The translations under genes and the position numbers were made by a program. A DNA stretch of 64,000 nt from assembly GCF_021155775.2 (NCBI RefSeq), contig NC_060237.1, forward strand, positions 17,382,970 to 17,446,969, in the 5' to 3' direction. Shown in pieces: positions 52,007-62,165 of the stretch. Every line of letters begins with the position of its first letter. Position 1 is the stretch's first letter. The notes below the pieces were generated by a model. The model was not told where the DNA came from. It did no database searches and worked only from the letters and a program-made list of their open reading frames with translations. This DNA comes from Neodiprion pinetum. Lineage: Eukaryota > Arthropoda > Insecta > Hymenoptera > Diprionidae.

Positions 52007-54007
52007 TTATCTTTCTGATAATTAAACCACTGATTATTCATTCTTTCATGTTGTATACCTGCTTTTCGCACGCATTATCACGGGTTGTTTACCTGTCGCA
52101 GTTCACCGCTGCTTGGAACAATTTTTCCACGTCTCTGTACATTGGAACTTCCGTTTCGTATAATTCGTACTTCAAAAAGATCCCGCCGTCTTGTTAACAC
52201 TGTATAATTCGGTCTCTGATAATATGGTTTACGTGAATAAAGTTGTTACACAATTGTCTCATGTGCTCAGGTTCACGTTTATACACGTATAAGTGAAGGC
52301 GGCAAAGTTCGTTCTGTTACCGACGGTATGACGGATTAACTAGTAGTAAACTACTACCTGTAATGAGAAAAGGTTATCATCTTACTCGAGATTCATCCGT
52401 GACCTGTGAGTGATAGAATGAATCTCGCTGACTGTGAGTGCATTGTTGTTACAGTGAAAATTACCCAACGTTACGTTTTATTCGAATGCACGCTAGCCAA
52501 AGTGGCAGTTTTTATATCCTCTGTTTCATTGGGTATGATGTACAACAGCTTGTACGTACAATCCGCGTGTAGTTTTACTGTTCTCGACGGCATAAGAGAA
52601 AACCGATTTCATGAATAAATCTAATGGATTTATAAAGAATTTTTTTCAACTGACATATTTTTCGACGCGGATAATTTTTTTTTTCATGTAGTTACGTGTT
52701 TGAAATCAATGGATGGTAATTTATTCCAGAAGAGTAAGTCTCGATACATCTGATCACAAGCTTGAGGGTCGTATCTCTTTTTAAATTATATTCCAATACC
52801 ATACGTAGTTGAAAGCAGTGATTCAGATTTGCTGCACTCGAGACGGTGGTGAGATACGTACTTGGAATACCGATGAACGGAATAACTAGATTATTGAATA
52901 TCTATTTCGCGCGTTGAAGTTATTTTTGTTTAAAACAATGTATTTGATAAATTTTAAGATTGCTGTATGGAATTTGAATCGAGTTACACAAATGTGTTAT
53001 TAAATTCGCAGATTGTGATTCGCTTTCATTCAATTTGTCGGAAATAAACTAATTTGTTACGTCATAGTGATTTTCTTCGGGCAACAATTATTCGAACAAG
53101 CGAATGAATGCGAATAATTGCACGAATAGACGGCGTTGAAAAGTGACGACCAACGATTGCGCGCACAAGTACTATCGTAAGAGCGTCTGTTACACAAGTC
53201 TTGGAAATCTCGTTATATTTATAGATTTCTTAATATTGCATACTCGGTTCTATAATAGATGCCTCAAATTTTCTTTAATTAACAAAGATTCAATTCTGTA
53301 TACGGAAGTCAAGATACCGATGAAATTCCAGAATTATCTCTATCGAATGTATGGAATCACTGTTGTTTCCAGTTACGGAAAACTTATAAAATCTCTGTAC
53401 CAATAATAACCAGAAAACCTGCATCAAATTTTGTATTCAAATTTCGAGAAAATTGTAAGACTGTTGCACAGAAATATCGTGACTAATTTCGGCCTTTTCA
53501 AGTTTAAATTACTCCCATTTTATAACCGAATATGCCAATCAGATTCAGAAGGTCCCAAGTCACATTGATATCGCATATTTAATCCTTTTTCCAACCATAT
53601 TTCATCCTGTTCGGTTGATTGAATTAATTTTCTTTGAATCGAGAAGCTTTGGAAAGATGATTTTTTTTTCTCACCTAAATCCACTTGGTAGTTTAAAAAT
53701 ATTCCTTCTCCGTCAGCTTACACTTATATGATTATATTAATGGAACATAGAGTGCCGTAATTACTTCAAACTATCCTATAAAATGTGTAGCAAAATTGTA
53801 TGCTGCGCACATCCCAGAATTGAAAACAACCATCCGCAGTGTAGAATTGTAGAATCAGTGCGACATGTTGGGAAATGACGACGGAAAGTATAATTCTGGG
53901 AAAGGCATCGTCGATCTTGGAATTCTCAACGCGCCCGACTTAAGTTAAATGCATACTGTAAAACACCCCGTCAAAACTTGTCTACTCATACACATTTCGC
54001 TGTACAG

Positions 54008-54034
54008 ACGTTCATACCCATAGCATAATAAAAT
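54008..54034 (+). other. 5' UTR part of the first coding exon
   Basis: A pyrimidine-leaning stretch ends in TGTACAG at 54001-54007, a usable 3' splice site. The 27 bases between it and the ATG contain an in-frame stop, so they are leader rather than coding. A second AG at 54057-54058 (CTGCAG) is in phase 0 with the frame. It could serve isoforms that enter from an upstream coding exon, but I see no such exon. Confidence 0.45.
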
Positions 54035-54432
54035 ATGTCGGCTAATTCGCGTCTGCAGGATACAAGGTCGAGTATGGTGAGTTCCCGATCCCAGACAGCA
54101 ACGTCAGCCGGCGAGGATACCAGGAGCGAACTCCCCTACAGGAACTACTATTCAGCGAGTGAACTTCCTACGGGGGGAGGCGGGGGTACGAACAGCGGCC
54201 CGGCCTCCCTTTCGATGTCCGTTGACATCCACAACCTGGTCTCGTCCTCCTCGGCACCCGCCGCAGCGCCATGTCCCCCCAGCCCGGATCCCGAGGGACC
54301 GCCGAGCGTCGCCCTTGGAGCGAGTAAAAGCGACCCCGAGGAGGAGGAGGAGAGCTACGAAGGCTTCGGATACGGAGACGGCGACTCGCCCGGAAGCTCG
54401 GCACCCTCGCCGACGAGGTCCAACCCCCCACG
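54035..54432 (+). CDS. nuf: Nuf-like gene, first coding exon
   Basis: This exon encodes the first 132 residues plus two bases of the next codon. The ATG at 54035 is supported by an in-frame TAA two codons upstream (54029-54031) and by an acceptor at 54006-54007 that would start the exon in a 27-base leader. The donor follows ACG at 54432 (GTAAAA). The protein is hydrophilic and looks disordered: Ser/Thr/Arg-rich residues 1-30, a five-Gly run near residue 50, a Ser/Ala/Pro-rich stretch near 70-90, an acidic five-Glu run followed by SYEGFGYGDGD near residues 102-117, then a Ser/Pro tail. GC-rich codons stand out sharply from the AT-rich flanks, which favours real coding. The acidic patch resembles the one I remember in human Rab11-FIP4. 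No EF hands are seen, although some family isoforms carry them, so this may be a short isoform start. Confidence 0.75.
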
Positions 54433-57400
54433 GTAAAAGATCTCTCGAGTCTTCCTATCTTCACTGCACTTACTCTCCCTTCCGAGTCCCTCAGCGTATG
54501 ACCTTTGCCGTCTTGCCATTTGCGTCTGCTAAACGTGGCGGCTTGTTGTCGGTGTGCGGTTTTCTTTTCTTTCCTAGCGCGGTGTCTGTTTTCATTACCT
54601 GGTAGCGGAAAGGTGCAGTGTGTAAATACCTGCTGAGCGAAAACTTACACCGGAAACGGAAGCCCTGGGACCCGGTTTCTGATAACTGTTTGACTTGGGT
54701 TTGATTATTTATACGACGCACTCTTGTTACTATTGATCCATGGATAATCAAGCTAAGGAATTATGTTCGAGGAGCTCGATTGTGAGTGAGAGGATGAAAA
54801 AAGGCCAGCTGCTTTGGATTTCTGATGGACCCAGTGCATCTGTTAGAAAAAACTAGACGAGTATATAAAGCACTTCCAAACACTCGGGACCAGCCTCTTT
54901 ATCCTTATACGTACCTGGCTTTTATATTTGTTTGGGTATGGCGCAAGACTGTGGGAACAGCTCAGTGCTGAGTAATTTTTAAACATATACTATTAGGCGA
55001 AAATTGTACAAGTTAGTAAATTAGAAAAAATTATTTGAATGGTTAATTGGATCTTACGTTGAAAACTTTTTGAACTTGAAGAAAAGCAAGGTTTTCGTGC
55101 AATGTAAAGAAACTTGTTCTCCTCTGGTGATATTGCGAAGTCTTTGGTCATAGGTGCACTAGAAAATAACAAACTGATCAGCTTTCAACTTAGGGACCTA
55201 ATTCTAAACTGAAATTGGATAAAGATTGAAAAGTTAGTGATCTAGATCAAAGGAATATTTCGAAACTATCTTAACAAATCCTTGGAAGATTGCGCAGTGA
55301 TCTCTGTATCACCTTTGTATTTATATCCTGCAAATATCGCGTGATTGAGGTCGAAAATGTTCAGTCGTAAAAGTTAGAAAAACAATTTCTCCAGGCAAAC
55401 TAGAAACATCGGGATTCTGTACAATGTTAAGATCTTTCAAGACTAGTAAGACTAGGAATCGATGGTAAATTTATCAGCTGCGAACCTGGAAATCCACTTC
55501 CTTGATTAAAATGAGGGTCAAGTCGAATATTTCGAGTCACTAGAAAGCGATGGATGGATAGATCCAGAAGGATGCTGGAAGGATTGGAATTTTAAAAGAT
55601 AAGGGACTCTTTCGATGCTCGACAAAAGACGACGCGATGAGGGAAAGACTAATCCTTCGTTGCAATGCGGCCAACGTTTCAAAAGTCAAGGGCCTGCTGC
55701 ACTACTAATTCAAGTTTATCTTCTCAAAAGCGAGCGTGGGAACAGGGGTACAATATTCAGATCATGATCAACCGCATCTTTTTGGGCAATCGGAAGGCTG
55801 TGGATATTCCGCGTGTCCGCTTTCAGAGACAAAGTTACGAGCTGTGAGTTTTTCCAAAAATTTAATCCGTCCTTGGCGTATAAGGAGAGAGAAAAGGTCT
55901 ATAACTGTAAGTTGCAGGTACGAGTAACAGTCGATAGAATGCATATAGCGGACTTTTCGATTGGCTCGAATTCGTCAACTGTATCGTGAAACTAAGTGGT
56001 GTAACAATTATGACGATGGTCTAGTGCCGTGCAGACATCCGTTTGCTGCTCGGCCTTGTGCATGAAACTGTATCCATTGTAGATATGATGTAGTTATTTA
56101 CACCACTGTAGCATAGGCAATAGGCTGCTACACATATGGGCATGGAGCGAGAACGCATGCTTTGGTACGCAAAGATCGTAGTTGACTACCAGCAGGTGGC
56201 CTTGACGGACCAAACGGTCCCGACGTGTGTGCCAAGTGCAAAACAAGTACACGGTGACCACCTTATCGCACTTGCAACAGAGCACAGCGTGAGAAATGCT
56301 GAAGTTGGAGTTAATTGCTTAATTGCGCGTGATCCGATAGTGGCATTCCGTGACAACTCGATCTGCCGCTATCTTCAATTTCTTCTTGCAATTATAATAA
56401 TTATGTTTTGGAACACCTGCAAGCGAGAATACGTGAATGTTTGCCATTTTTTCCTAAAACTTTTTCTTCGTATTATAGTTCTAATACCTTTTAAATGTTG
56501 GTTTATTTTTCTTAGCATCAAGCGTCTGTACACTTCGGTTACTGCACATAATTTTTTTTCGCGAAACTCAGTTCAATTGTGATTTTTATACACTTACAGG
56601 ACGTTGTCAGACCTCTTGAAATTTCTAAAACAAATATTATTTTCGTGATGTTGTTATTATTTTTGTTTTTTGAATAAGACTCGAAGTTAGAAATTTCAAA
56701 TTGAGAAAATGTAATACCAAAAATCTTTGTGCGAGGTAATTGGAATATTTAAAATTATTTTTTTCCTTGTATAATTATGCAACTTATTAATCCAATTAGT
56801 TGAACTATAGCAAAAAATTTCACGTACTTGATATACTCTATACAACGTCCCGTTGATCGGAAAAAGAAATCGGAGGTGAAGAGGGTCAGCGCCGGTAACA
56901 TTTACTGGAATGCTAGATTATAGTAAGCTTCATCGGCATGCTTACGAATTAGATGTATAAGTATATATTTAAAGTACAGGTATACACGCTTACGTAAGAC
57001 GGCGAGGGGGAAACGGCAGTCATGCAAGACGGGGAACAGGTGCTGCGAAAATTCCATGCGCAAATCAATTTCACACCGTTCCGTTCGTTCCCCGCGTACA
57101 ATATACTGATATATTTTTTCCAGTCTTGATACTGGTTAGTCCATGGCGAACACGATTACTTGCAACAACTTCTGGATCACGCAATGCGCAAGTCACCGAA
57201 TGTCAAGTTTATACGTCAAGTCAAGTTGCACCGGCGTTGTCTAATATTTTCACTTCAACCAAGTATCGAGATGAATCCATGGTGATGATAGTATTTAGAC
57301 TTCAAAGTTGTCGAAGCAGACGATTTTCTCCGGCCTAATTTAGATGGTTACGACAAATTTAACTGATTTTGAACGAGGCTGAGGTTAGTAACGCTGATGT

Positions 57401-59001
57401 AAAAAAAACATTTTTAAAAAATCATCACTTTGGAATCTGAGAATGGTTTCGAACGAGTTGGTTTCTCAAAGTATGAGCCCTTTATGCTTCGTTACGGTTT
57501 AACCAATTTCGAACAATCCTTGAGTTGCAAAAAAATATTTTTCCTAAACATAAATCGTTACGCTAACGTTATTAACTTCAAACTTGAAATTGCTGATGAT
57601 TCGAATCAATTCAAACCTGTGTATCGGAGTATCGTAATCTCGTTTTACGGCGAACAGGTCCATGCGCATAACCTGAGGAGATAAACTTCCACAGGTCACA
57701 ATTTATTTCTACGACAATGAAGGGTGAACAGAACCCAGGCGTGCCGTAGGTTTAGAGCCAAGGATTACTAGGTGCATTTTATCATTCCCAAAAGAGTGGA
57801 TCATGACGAATGAAATTCTGCAGGGCTGTGAAAGCTCGAACTCTTCTCTTCTAAAGTAAACTGTGGCGTCCACAAAAATTGTACTTAAGGTTTACACTCG
57901 GATCTAAACTGCGTACAAGCTGTTCTCTACTATGCAGCATGTACACATATTTTCTTACGTGACGCTTGGGTACACAAATATACATTCTCTAGCCTTCGGA
58001 TGCAGCCTCTGCTTAACTCAACGGCCACCCCATGACGCGTAACGTGTCGACTTTATTTATCGAAGACGGTTCGAGGGCTGAAAACCGTTCCTCAAATGTA
58101 TTGCATCTGTGAAAATTCGTTATTAACAGAGAACAATAGGTAGACAAGGACAATTTTTGCACTTGAAGGCATATCTTGATCAGTAGGCACGCGTTATAAG
58201 AAAGTGAATTTGAACGACGGTCAAGGTGCAGTTTCCGGTGGTAAAACCAGTCGTCGTTTGAATACACATTTTGTAACGACCATTTCGAGGGCTCGGGAAA
58301 TCAAGCCCAGTCATTATGGTAATTTCTCATGCAGACGTAAAGAATTTACCGCGCCTTGCGATGATTAACGAGCATGCTATCTCGGAATACACAATCCTCT
58401 AGTTGACTGAAAAAAATCGCATTTATATACACGTTTGACCTTAAAACCAGTCGGAAAGGAAGGACTTGTTAGACCCGCAAATTCGTGGCTCGGAAGGACA
58501 TTTTGGTACAGGTACACCTCGGTAAGATAAAAGCCGTTTGCATTGGAGTATGTGTTCCTAACTACTTATACCAAGAGCGTCCTGCTTGTAAATTCGACTA
58601 TTTGAAAGCCTCGGTTGGGGAGGAGAAAAACACAAAGGAAGCCAAGAGCCAAGAAACTCGCGTACCGTCTGAAATTAATTCACAATGCCATGTCGAGATA
58701 AGGCTCCGGGCTCTAGCTAAGCTCTGTACTCCTTATATCTTACAGCTATACTTTTATATACTCAGGAATTATTTGACGGGTATTCACCGGCGTCGCGTAG
58801 CTTTGCCAGCGGTAATTTCATCCTACCAACAGTAAAAGAAGCTTACGATAAAGAAGGATCTAAAGAAACGTGGAAAGTACTTGCTAGCTGAAACTGGCGC
58901 CAGAGGCACTTACCGCAACCATGGATCATTATTTTACGAGGGATAAACTTACCTAGATGATGCAAGATGTTTTCTATTCCTCTTTTTCATGTACCAAGCA
59001 G
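54433..59001 (+). other. Intron of the Nuf-like gene
   Basis: This lies between two phase-matched exons, with GTAAAA at the start and CAG at the end. It holds a degenerate inverted repeat near 57367-57591. Open frames such as 56136-56582 and 58485-58835 have no motif I recognise and no suitable splice phase. I found no extra exon in it. Confidence 0.6.
57367..57591. repeat. Degenerate inverted repeat with the GTTAGTAACG word
   Basis: GAGGCTGAGGTTAGTAACG at about 57375-57393 is mirrored by CGTTATTAACTTCAAACTTG near 57566. The same word in the other orientation, CGTTACTAACTTCAGCCTCG, stands at 34181-34200. This is a dispersed-repeat relic in an intron of the Nuf-like gene. Confidence 0.45.
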
Positions 59002-59076
59002 AGACGGAAGAAGTCCTCCATGCAGCATCGGCAGACATTCTTGGCTCAGAACATCGTTGAGACGAACTCCACCTAG
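59002..59076 (+). CDS. nuf: Nuf-like gene, 75-nt internal exon (basic Ser/Thr segment)
   Basis: The acceptor is CAAGCAG ending at 59001, behind a TTCCTCTTTTTC tract. The donor is CTAG|GTAAGC after 59076. The first base completes CGA (Arg) with the two bases left by exon 54035-54432. Then come 24 open codons, starting DGRSPPCSIGRHSW and ending LRTSLRRTPP, with two bases (AG) carried over. The other two frames contain stops. The segment is basic and packed with Ser/Thr following Arg (RHS, RTS, RRT), which is the kind of site that basophilic kinases and 14-3-3 proteins use; that reading is inference. The length is a multiple of three with the same phase at both ends, so skipping it keeps the frame (CG + C gives Arg). 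Confidence 0.72.
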   Translation, partial: RRKKSSMQHRQTFLAQNIVETNST

Positions 59077-59693
59077 GTAAGCCGCATTATCGATTATGAC
59101 GCTTCTTCCACCACTCATAAGTTATTACATACTCGAATTTGTACTCATTACGCGTCACTCTACAATATTCGATACTCTGATCTCATCTAATAGTTGCGAT
59201 CAATGTACAGAAAACGATAATCGAAATCGTAGATTACAAGCAATATTAATACGATATTAAAAAAATTGACACAAATCCAGCAGTTCGTTTTTCTAATGAC
59301 ATGTGTCGCGGATTGATTTGATATTGCGGTAGTTTGTTAGAATGAATAAGTCTCCGAGTTGAATTTCTGTTAAACTTCATTAGTGTGAAAACATTTTACA
59401 GAATTGCCACGGTTGCGAAATGAAAAATTAACCACAGAAGCTTGTTGTTTTCGTATGAACGCAAAAAACGAAACCAAATTAAGAAAAAGAAATAAAGCTT
59501 ATTCCGTATTCATAAAAACAGTTTTCCACAATATCACAGTTGTAGTTGTAGATTCTGCGTTCTGTACATTGATCATAAGTTAAAATATCTGTTAAACTTC
59601 ATACATACTTACATCTACACACGCCACACGTAGATAAACATATATGTAAATTGAGAGATAAAGCTTAAGGTAAGGCTTGTGATTGATTTACAG
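59077..59693 (+). other. Intron of the Nuf-like gene (617 bases)
   Basis: It starts GTAAGC and ends with a T-rich tract and TTTACAG. I see no other feature in it. Confidence 0.6.
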
Positions 59694-59741
59694 CCATATG
59701 GAAGAAGGTTTACCGAACAGGCGCTGGGGTTCCTTCAGACA
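59694..59741 (+). CDS. nuf: Nuf-like gene, 48-nt microexon
   Basis: The acceptor is TGATTGATTTACAG ending at 59693. The donor is ACA|GTAAGG after 59741. The first base C completes AGC (Ser) with the AG carried from exon 59002-59076. Fifteen codons follow, reading HMEEGLPNRRWGSFR, and CA is carried over. CA plus the first base of exon 62127-62165 gives CAC (His), so the joined reading is RRWGSFRHSGNKR. The exon is symmetric and could be a cassette. The intron before it is 617 bases and the one after is 2385 bases. I know of no domain in this stretch. It looks like linker between the acidic N-terminus and the coiled coil that family members have further on. Confidence 0.68.
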
Positions 59742-62126
59742 GTAAGGAAACAATCTACATCTAAATAACCCTTAGCATTTTTCCGATTGCAGTTCGCTAT
59801 GTAATCTCTGATCTATCTTTCTCTACCTTCTATTGCATCCTAGTGTTAAAGTTTAACCTTCGTACGTGTGATGGGAAACTAATGAAATTGCGATACATTA
59901 TACTTGTGGAATTTTATGCACTCGGGAAGTTGAAGTCTTTACTGATTCGGTACACATTGATCAAGTTACTTTAATTGTCTCTCCTAACAAACTCGTTCTA
60001 TGTATACGTATAGAGAATATAACAAATTTATATGTTACATATCCTCATCTTCTTTGATTTTTCGTGCTATATTTGCATTCGTACAATTCTGATTTTCTTC
60101 GGTGCGGTAGGATATCCTCACAGTTGATCGAAGCCTAGTCTAATGCATGGATTTATGTACCCACTTGTTCAGGTATATTAACCTATAAAGTATGAGTCAT
60201 CGAGAGACTAGATTTCTCCCGCCAGGAACGGTGTGGCTTACCTGCTACTATAGAGCTAATATAATCCGCTAGAATAGTGATTGATCATGGCTTATCCTCA
60301 TCGACGTATAAAAAGACAAAGAATTCACGTCTGCCGTTTGTTTCATTATTGATACTCTTTGTATAAGTATGTAGTTGTGTGCATTCCATTGATACATATT
60401 TATCGTTTCGAAGTATGACCGAGTAATAGTTACGTTGCAATAGGCGTAATTTATTATCTGTTCGGTGTATACTGTGCAAAAAACGTTGAATCATGATGAG
60501 ACTAAACTTACGTAATGCTTCGACTGCATGTAAAACTGTTTATTGCTAGTCGTGAAAATTTAAACTCAATAAGAGCTCACGTTAAATAGTTTCAAGTAGT
60601 TCCTCACAAACGGTGAGGAAAATTCGGTTCGATAGAATTTAGGTCCATCATTTCAAGTATGTATGTGTATACATCGTACTAAATTAATATTTGAGAACAT
60701 GTATCGCAAAGTTCGCATTAACAAGTTTTTTGCATGCGTAGATATATAATTTACTCAGCTGGGCGTAGGTAACGTGTATACCTGAGTATAATGTGTATGT
60801 AGTAGTATTACACGCAAAGCCTGAAACGGTGAGAGGCATCTTCTGTAATGTAAATAAAAGTTATTGCAATGGTTGAAACACGCGCTTCGTGTTATCTTAA
60901 CGGAAAGGGGGAGTAAACATGAAAAACATCGCACAAATCACGTTATGAGTTTCATGCACTAAATTTTTGATTCAATACGGTTTAAAAATCACATGTGCAT
61001 GAAAAGTGGGGCTTTGCTAGGCAGTTTAGCGGGAGGAAAGTAACCAATTTCACCTCAGAGTCGTAAACATAGGTTCGCGCATGCATGTACGTGAAGTCAG
61101 CATATCAATTGTCAGCAAATCAACAATAAAACGAAGTTCTCTTCGCATGCAGCCGAGTTCTATAGTTACTGATACATTTTAGTATTAGTTCTGTCGATTT
61201 GAGTAAAAAAAAAGTGAATCGAAAAAATGATCTGCCAACTTCCCCTAGCAGACCAATTTACAGCAAATGAAAAACACAACGGAGTTCTCTTCGCATGCAA
61301 TCGAGTTCTATAGTTCCTGATACATTTTAGTAATAATTCTGGCAAAATTGCCCGAAAAAAGTAGATCGAAAAACAGAACTATTACTAAAATGTATCAGGA
61401 ACTATAGAACTCGGCTGCATGCGAAGTGAACTTCGTTTTATTGTTGATTTGCTGACAATTGATATGCTGACTTCACGTCCGGCGCGCATGCGCAGTTCAC
61501 AATTGCTTCACTTTCGCCCCTAGGGAGAAAACATTGAGCACTACCAGGCAAAGCCCCACCACTTTTCGTTCGCTTGTTGTAAAAACTATCGTATGATTCG
61601 GGCGAAAAGTTGACGATCGCAACTCGCGTGATTCTTTCGTCCCTTGGCATACAATATACTATTGAACTATCGATCAAATAATTACAGTTTAATTATATTT
61701 TTTATTCTCTATCAGTTATTCGCACACACTTCCACTTTGGTTCTCATAATTTCGACCGTACGTTTATAACATCAACATGCATATGATTGCCTCTGTTATA
61801 GACTCATCATAAATTTAGCCACGATATAACACTGTTAATTAAAGTCGCTTATAATTGGAAGAACAAATTGACGGTGATGCAACTGAAATGACAGTGCTTA
61901 TGCAGATTTACAGGTGCAGGGATACCGCGGTTATTTATTAAGTTTATTTTGACGGGAAATTGAAAATTGGTCAACTATTCTAAGCTTAAGCCTGATTGGC
62001 CTGTTAACGTTTTCTGTATAACCACCTTTGCGGCAAGCCTGTGTAACATACTCCAGTATATAACATCTCTCCATATCTTTTTTTGTCTCATGTTTTTCAT
62101 TTCATTCTTCCATTCTTGTTTTACAG
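59742..62126 (+). other. Intron of the Nuf-like gene carrying a foldback element
   Basis: It starts GTAAGG and ends TTTTACAG. The foldback element at 61001-61568 is its only clear content. A stretch at 60226-60260 has an acceptor-like CCCGCCAG and, on the other strand, a donor-like AGCAG|GTAAGCC, but no matching second site was found. Confidence 0.6.
61001..61568. mobile_element. Foldback element with an extra direct copy of the arm motif
   Basis: The ends are GAAAAGTGGGGCTTTGC and its near reverse complement GCAAAGCCCCACCACTTTTC. Long inverted arms (about 61091-61200 and 61365-61478) share CGTGAAGTCAGCATATCAAT and CCGAGTTCTATAGTT. A further direct copy of the inner 60-70 bases (TTCTCTTCGCATGCA, then CTATAGTTCCTGATACATTT) lies at about 61280-61345, so the motif occurs three times: two direct and one inverted. 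It lies in the intron between the 48- and 39-nt exons of the Nuf-like gene. It has no coding capacity. Confidence 0.75.
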
Positions 62127-62165
62127 CTCTGGGAACAAGCGGCTCAGCTCCAACGCGTTAGCAAG
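62127..62165 (+). CDS. nuf: Nuf-like gene, 39-nt microexon (SGNKRLSSNALA)
   Basis: A strong acceptor (long T/C tract, then TTTTACAG ending at 62126) and a strong donor (AAG|GTGAGA after 62165) bracket 39 bases. The first base completes the carried codon, then twelve codons read SGNKRLSSNALA, and AG is carried on. The KRLSSNALA string sits just where I remember class II Rab11-FIPs having a short KxSSxA motif before the coiled coil. It is the main reason for the family call. The alternative phase-0 reading (LWEQAAQLQRVSK) is also open but does not continue from the upstream exons. The next exon was not found before base 64000, so the CDS is partial. Confidence 0.72.

Larger units (their letters stand above)
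24440..54007 (+). other. Presumed giant first intron, repeat-rich
   Basis: If the leader exon at 24069-24439 joins the coding exon at 54035, this whole stretch is one intron. I found no exon in it that has both convincing splice sites and a recognisable product. It holds many foldback elements, listed separately (27.1, 28.2, 28.75, 29.2, 32.5, 33.7, 40.7-41.1, 45.1, 46.1 and 50.9 kb), plus a TA repeat at 35627-35673 and a C16 run at 51991-52006. The open frames at 41292-41822 and 48689-49145 lack recognisable motifs and look like chance. Confidence 0.35.

Noticed and set aside
54159..54605. 148-codon + strand frame and a 98-codon - strand frame over the first Nuf-like exon
   Set aside because: Shadows of the GC-rich coding exon 54035-54432. 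They lack the stop-ATG-donor context and the phase chain.
59002..59076. Alternative frames of the 75-nt exon (RRKKSSMQHRQ... and ETEEVLHAAS...)
   Set aside because: The first ends at an in-frame TAG before the donor and the second meets TGA. Only the frame starting with one carried base stays open.
62127..62165. Alternative phase-0 reading LWEQAAQLQRVSK of the 39-nt exon
   Set aside because: Upstream exons feed into this exon in phase 2, which gives SGNKRLSSNALA without a stop. The phase-0 frame has no partner.
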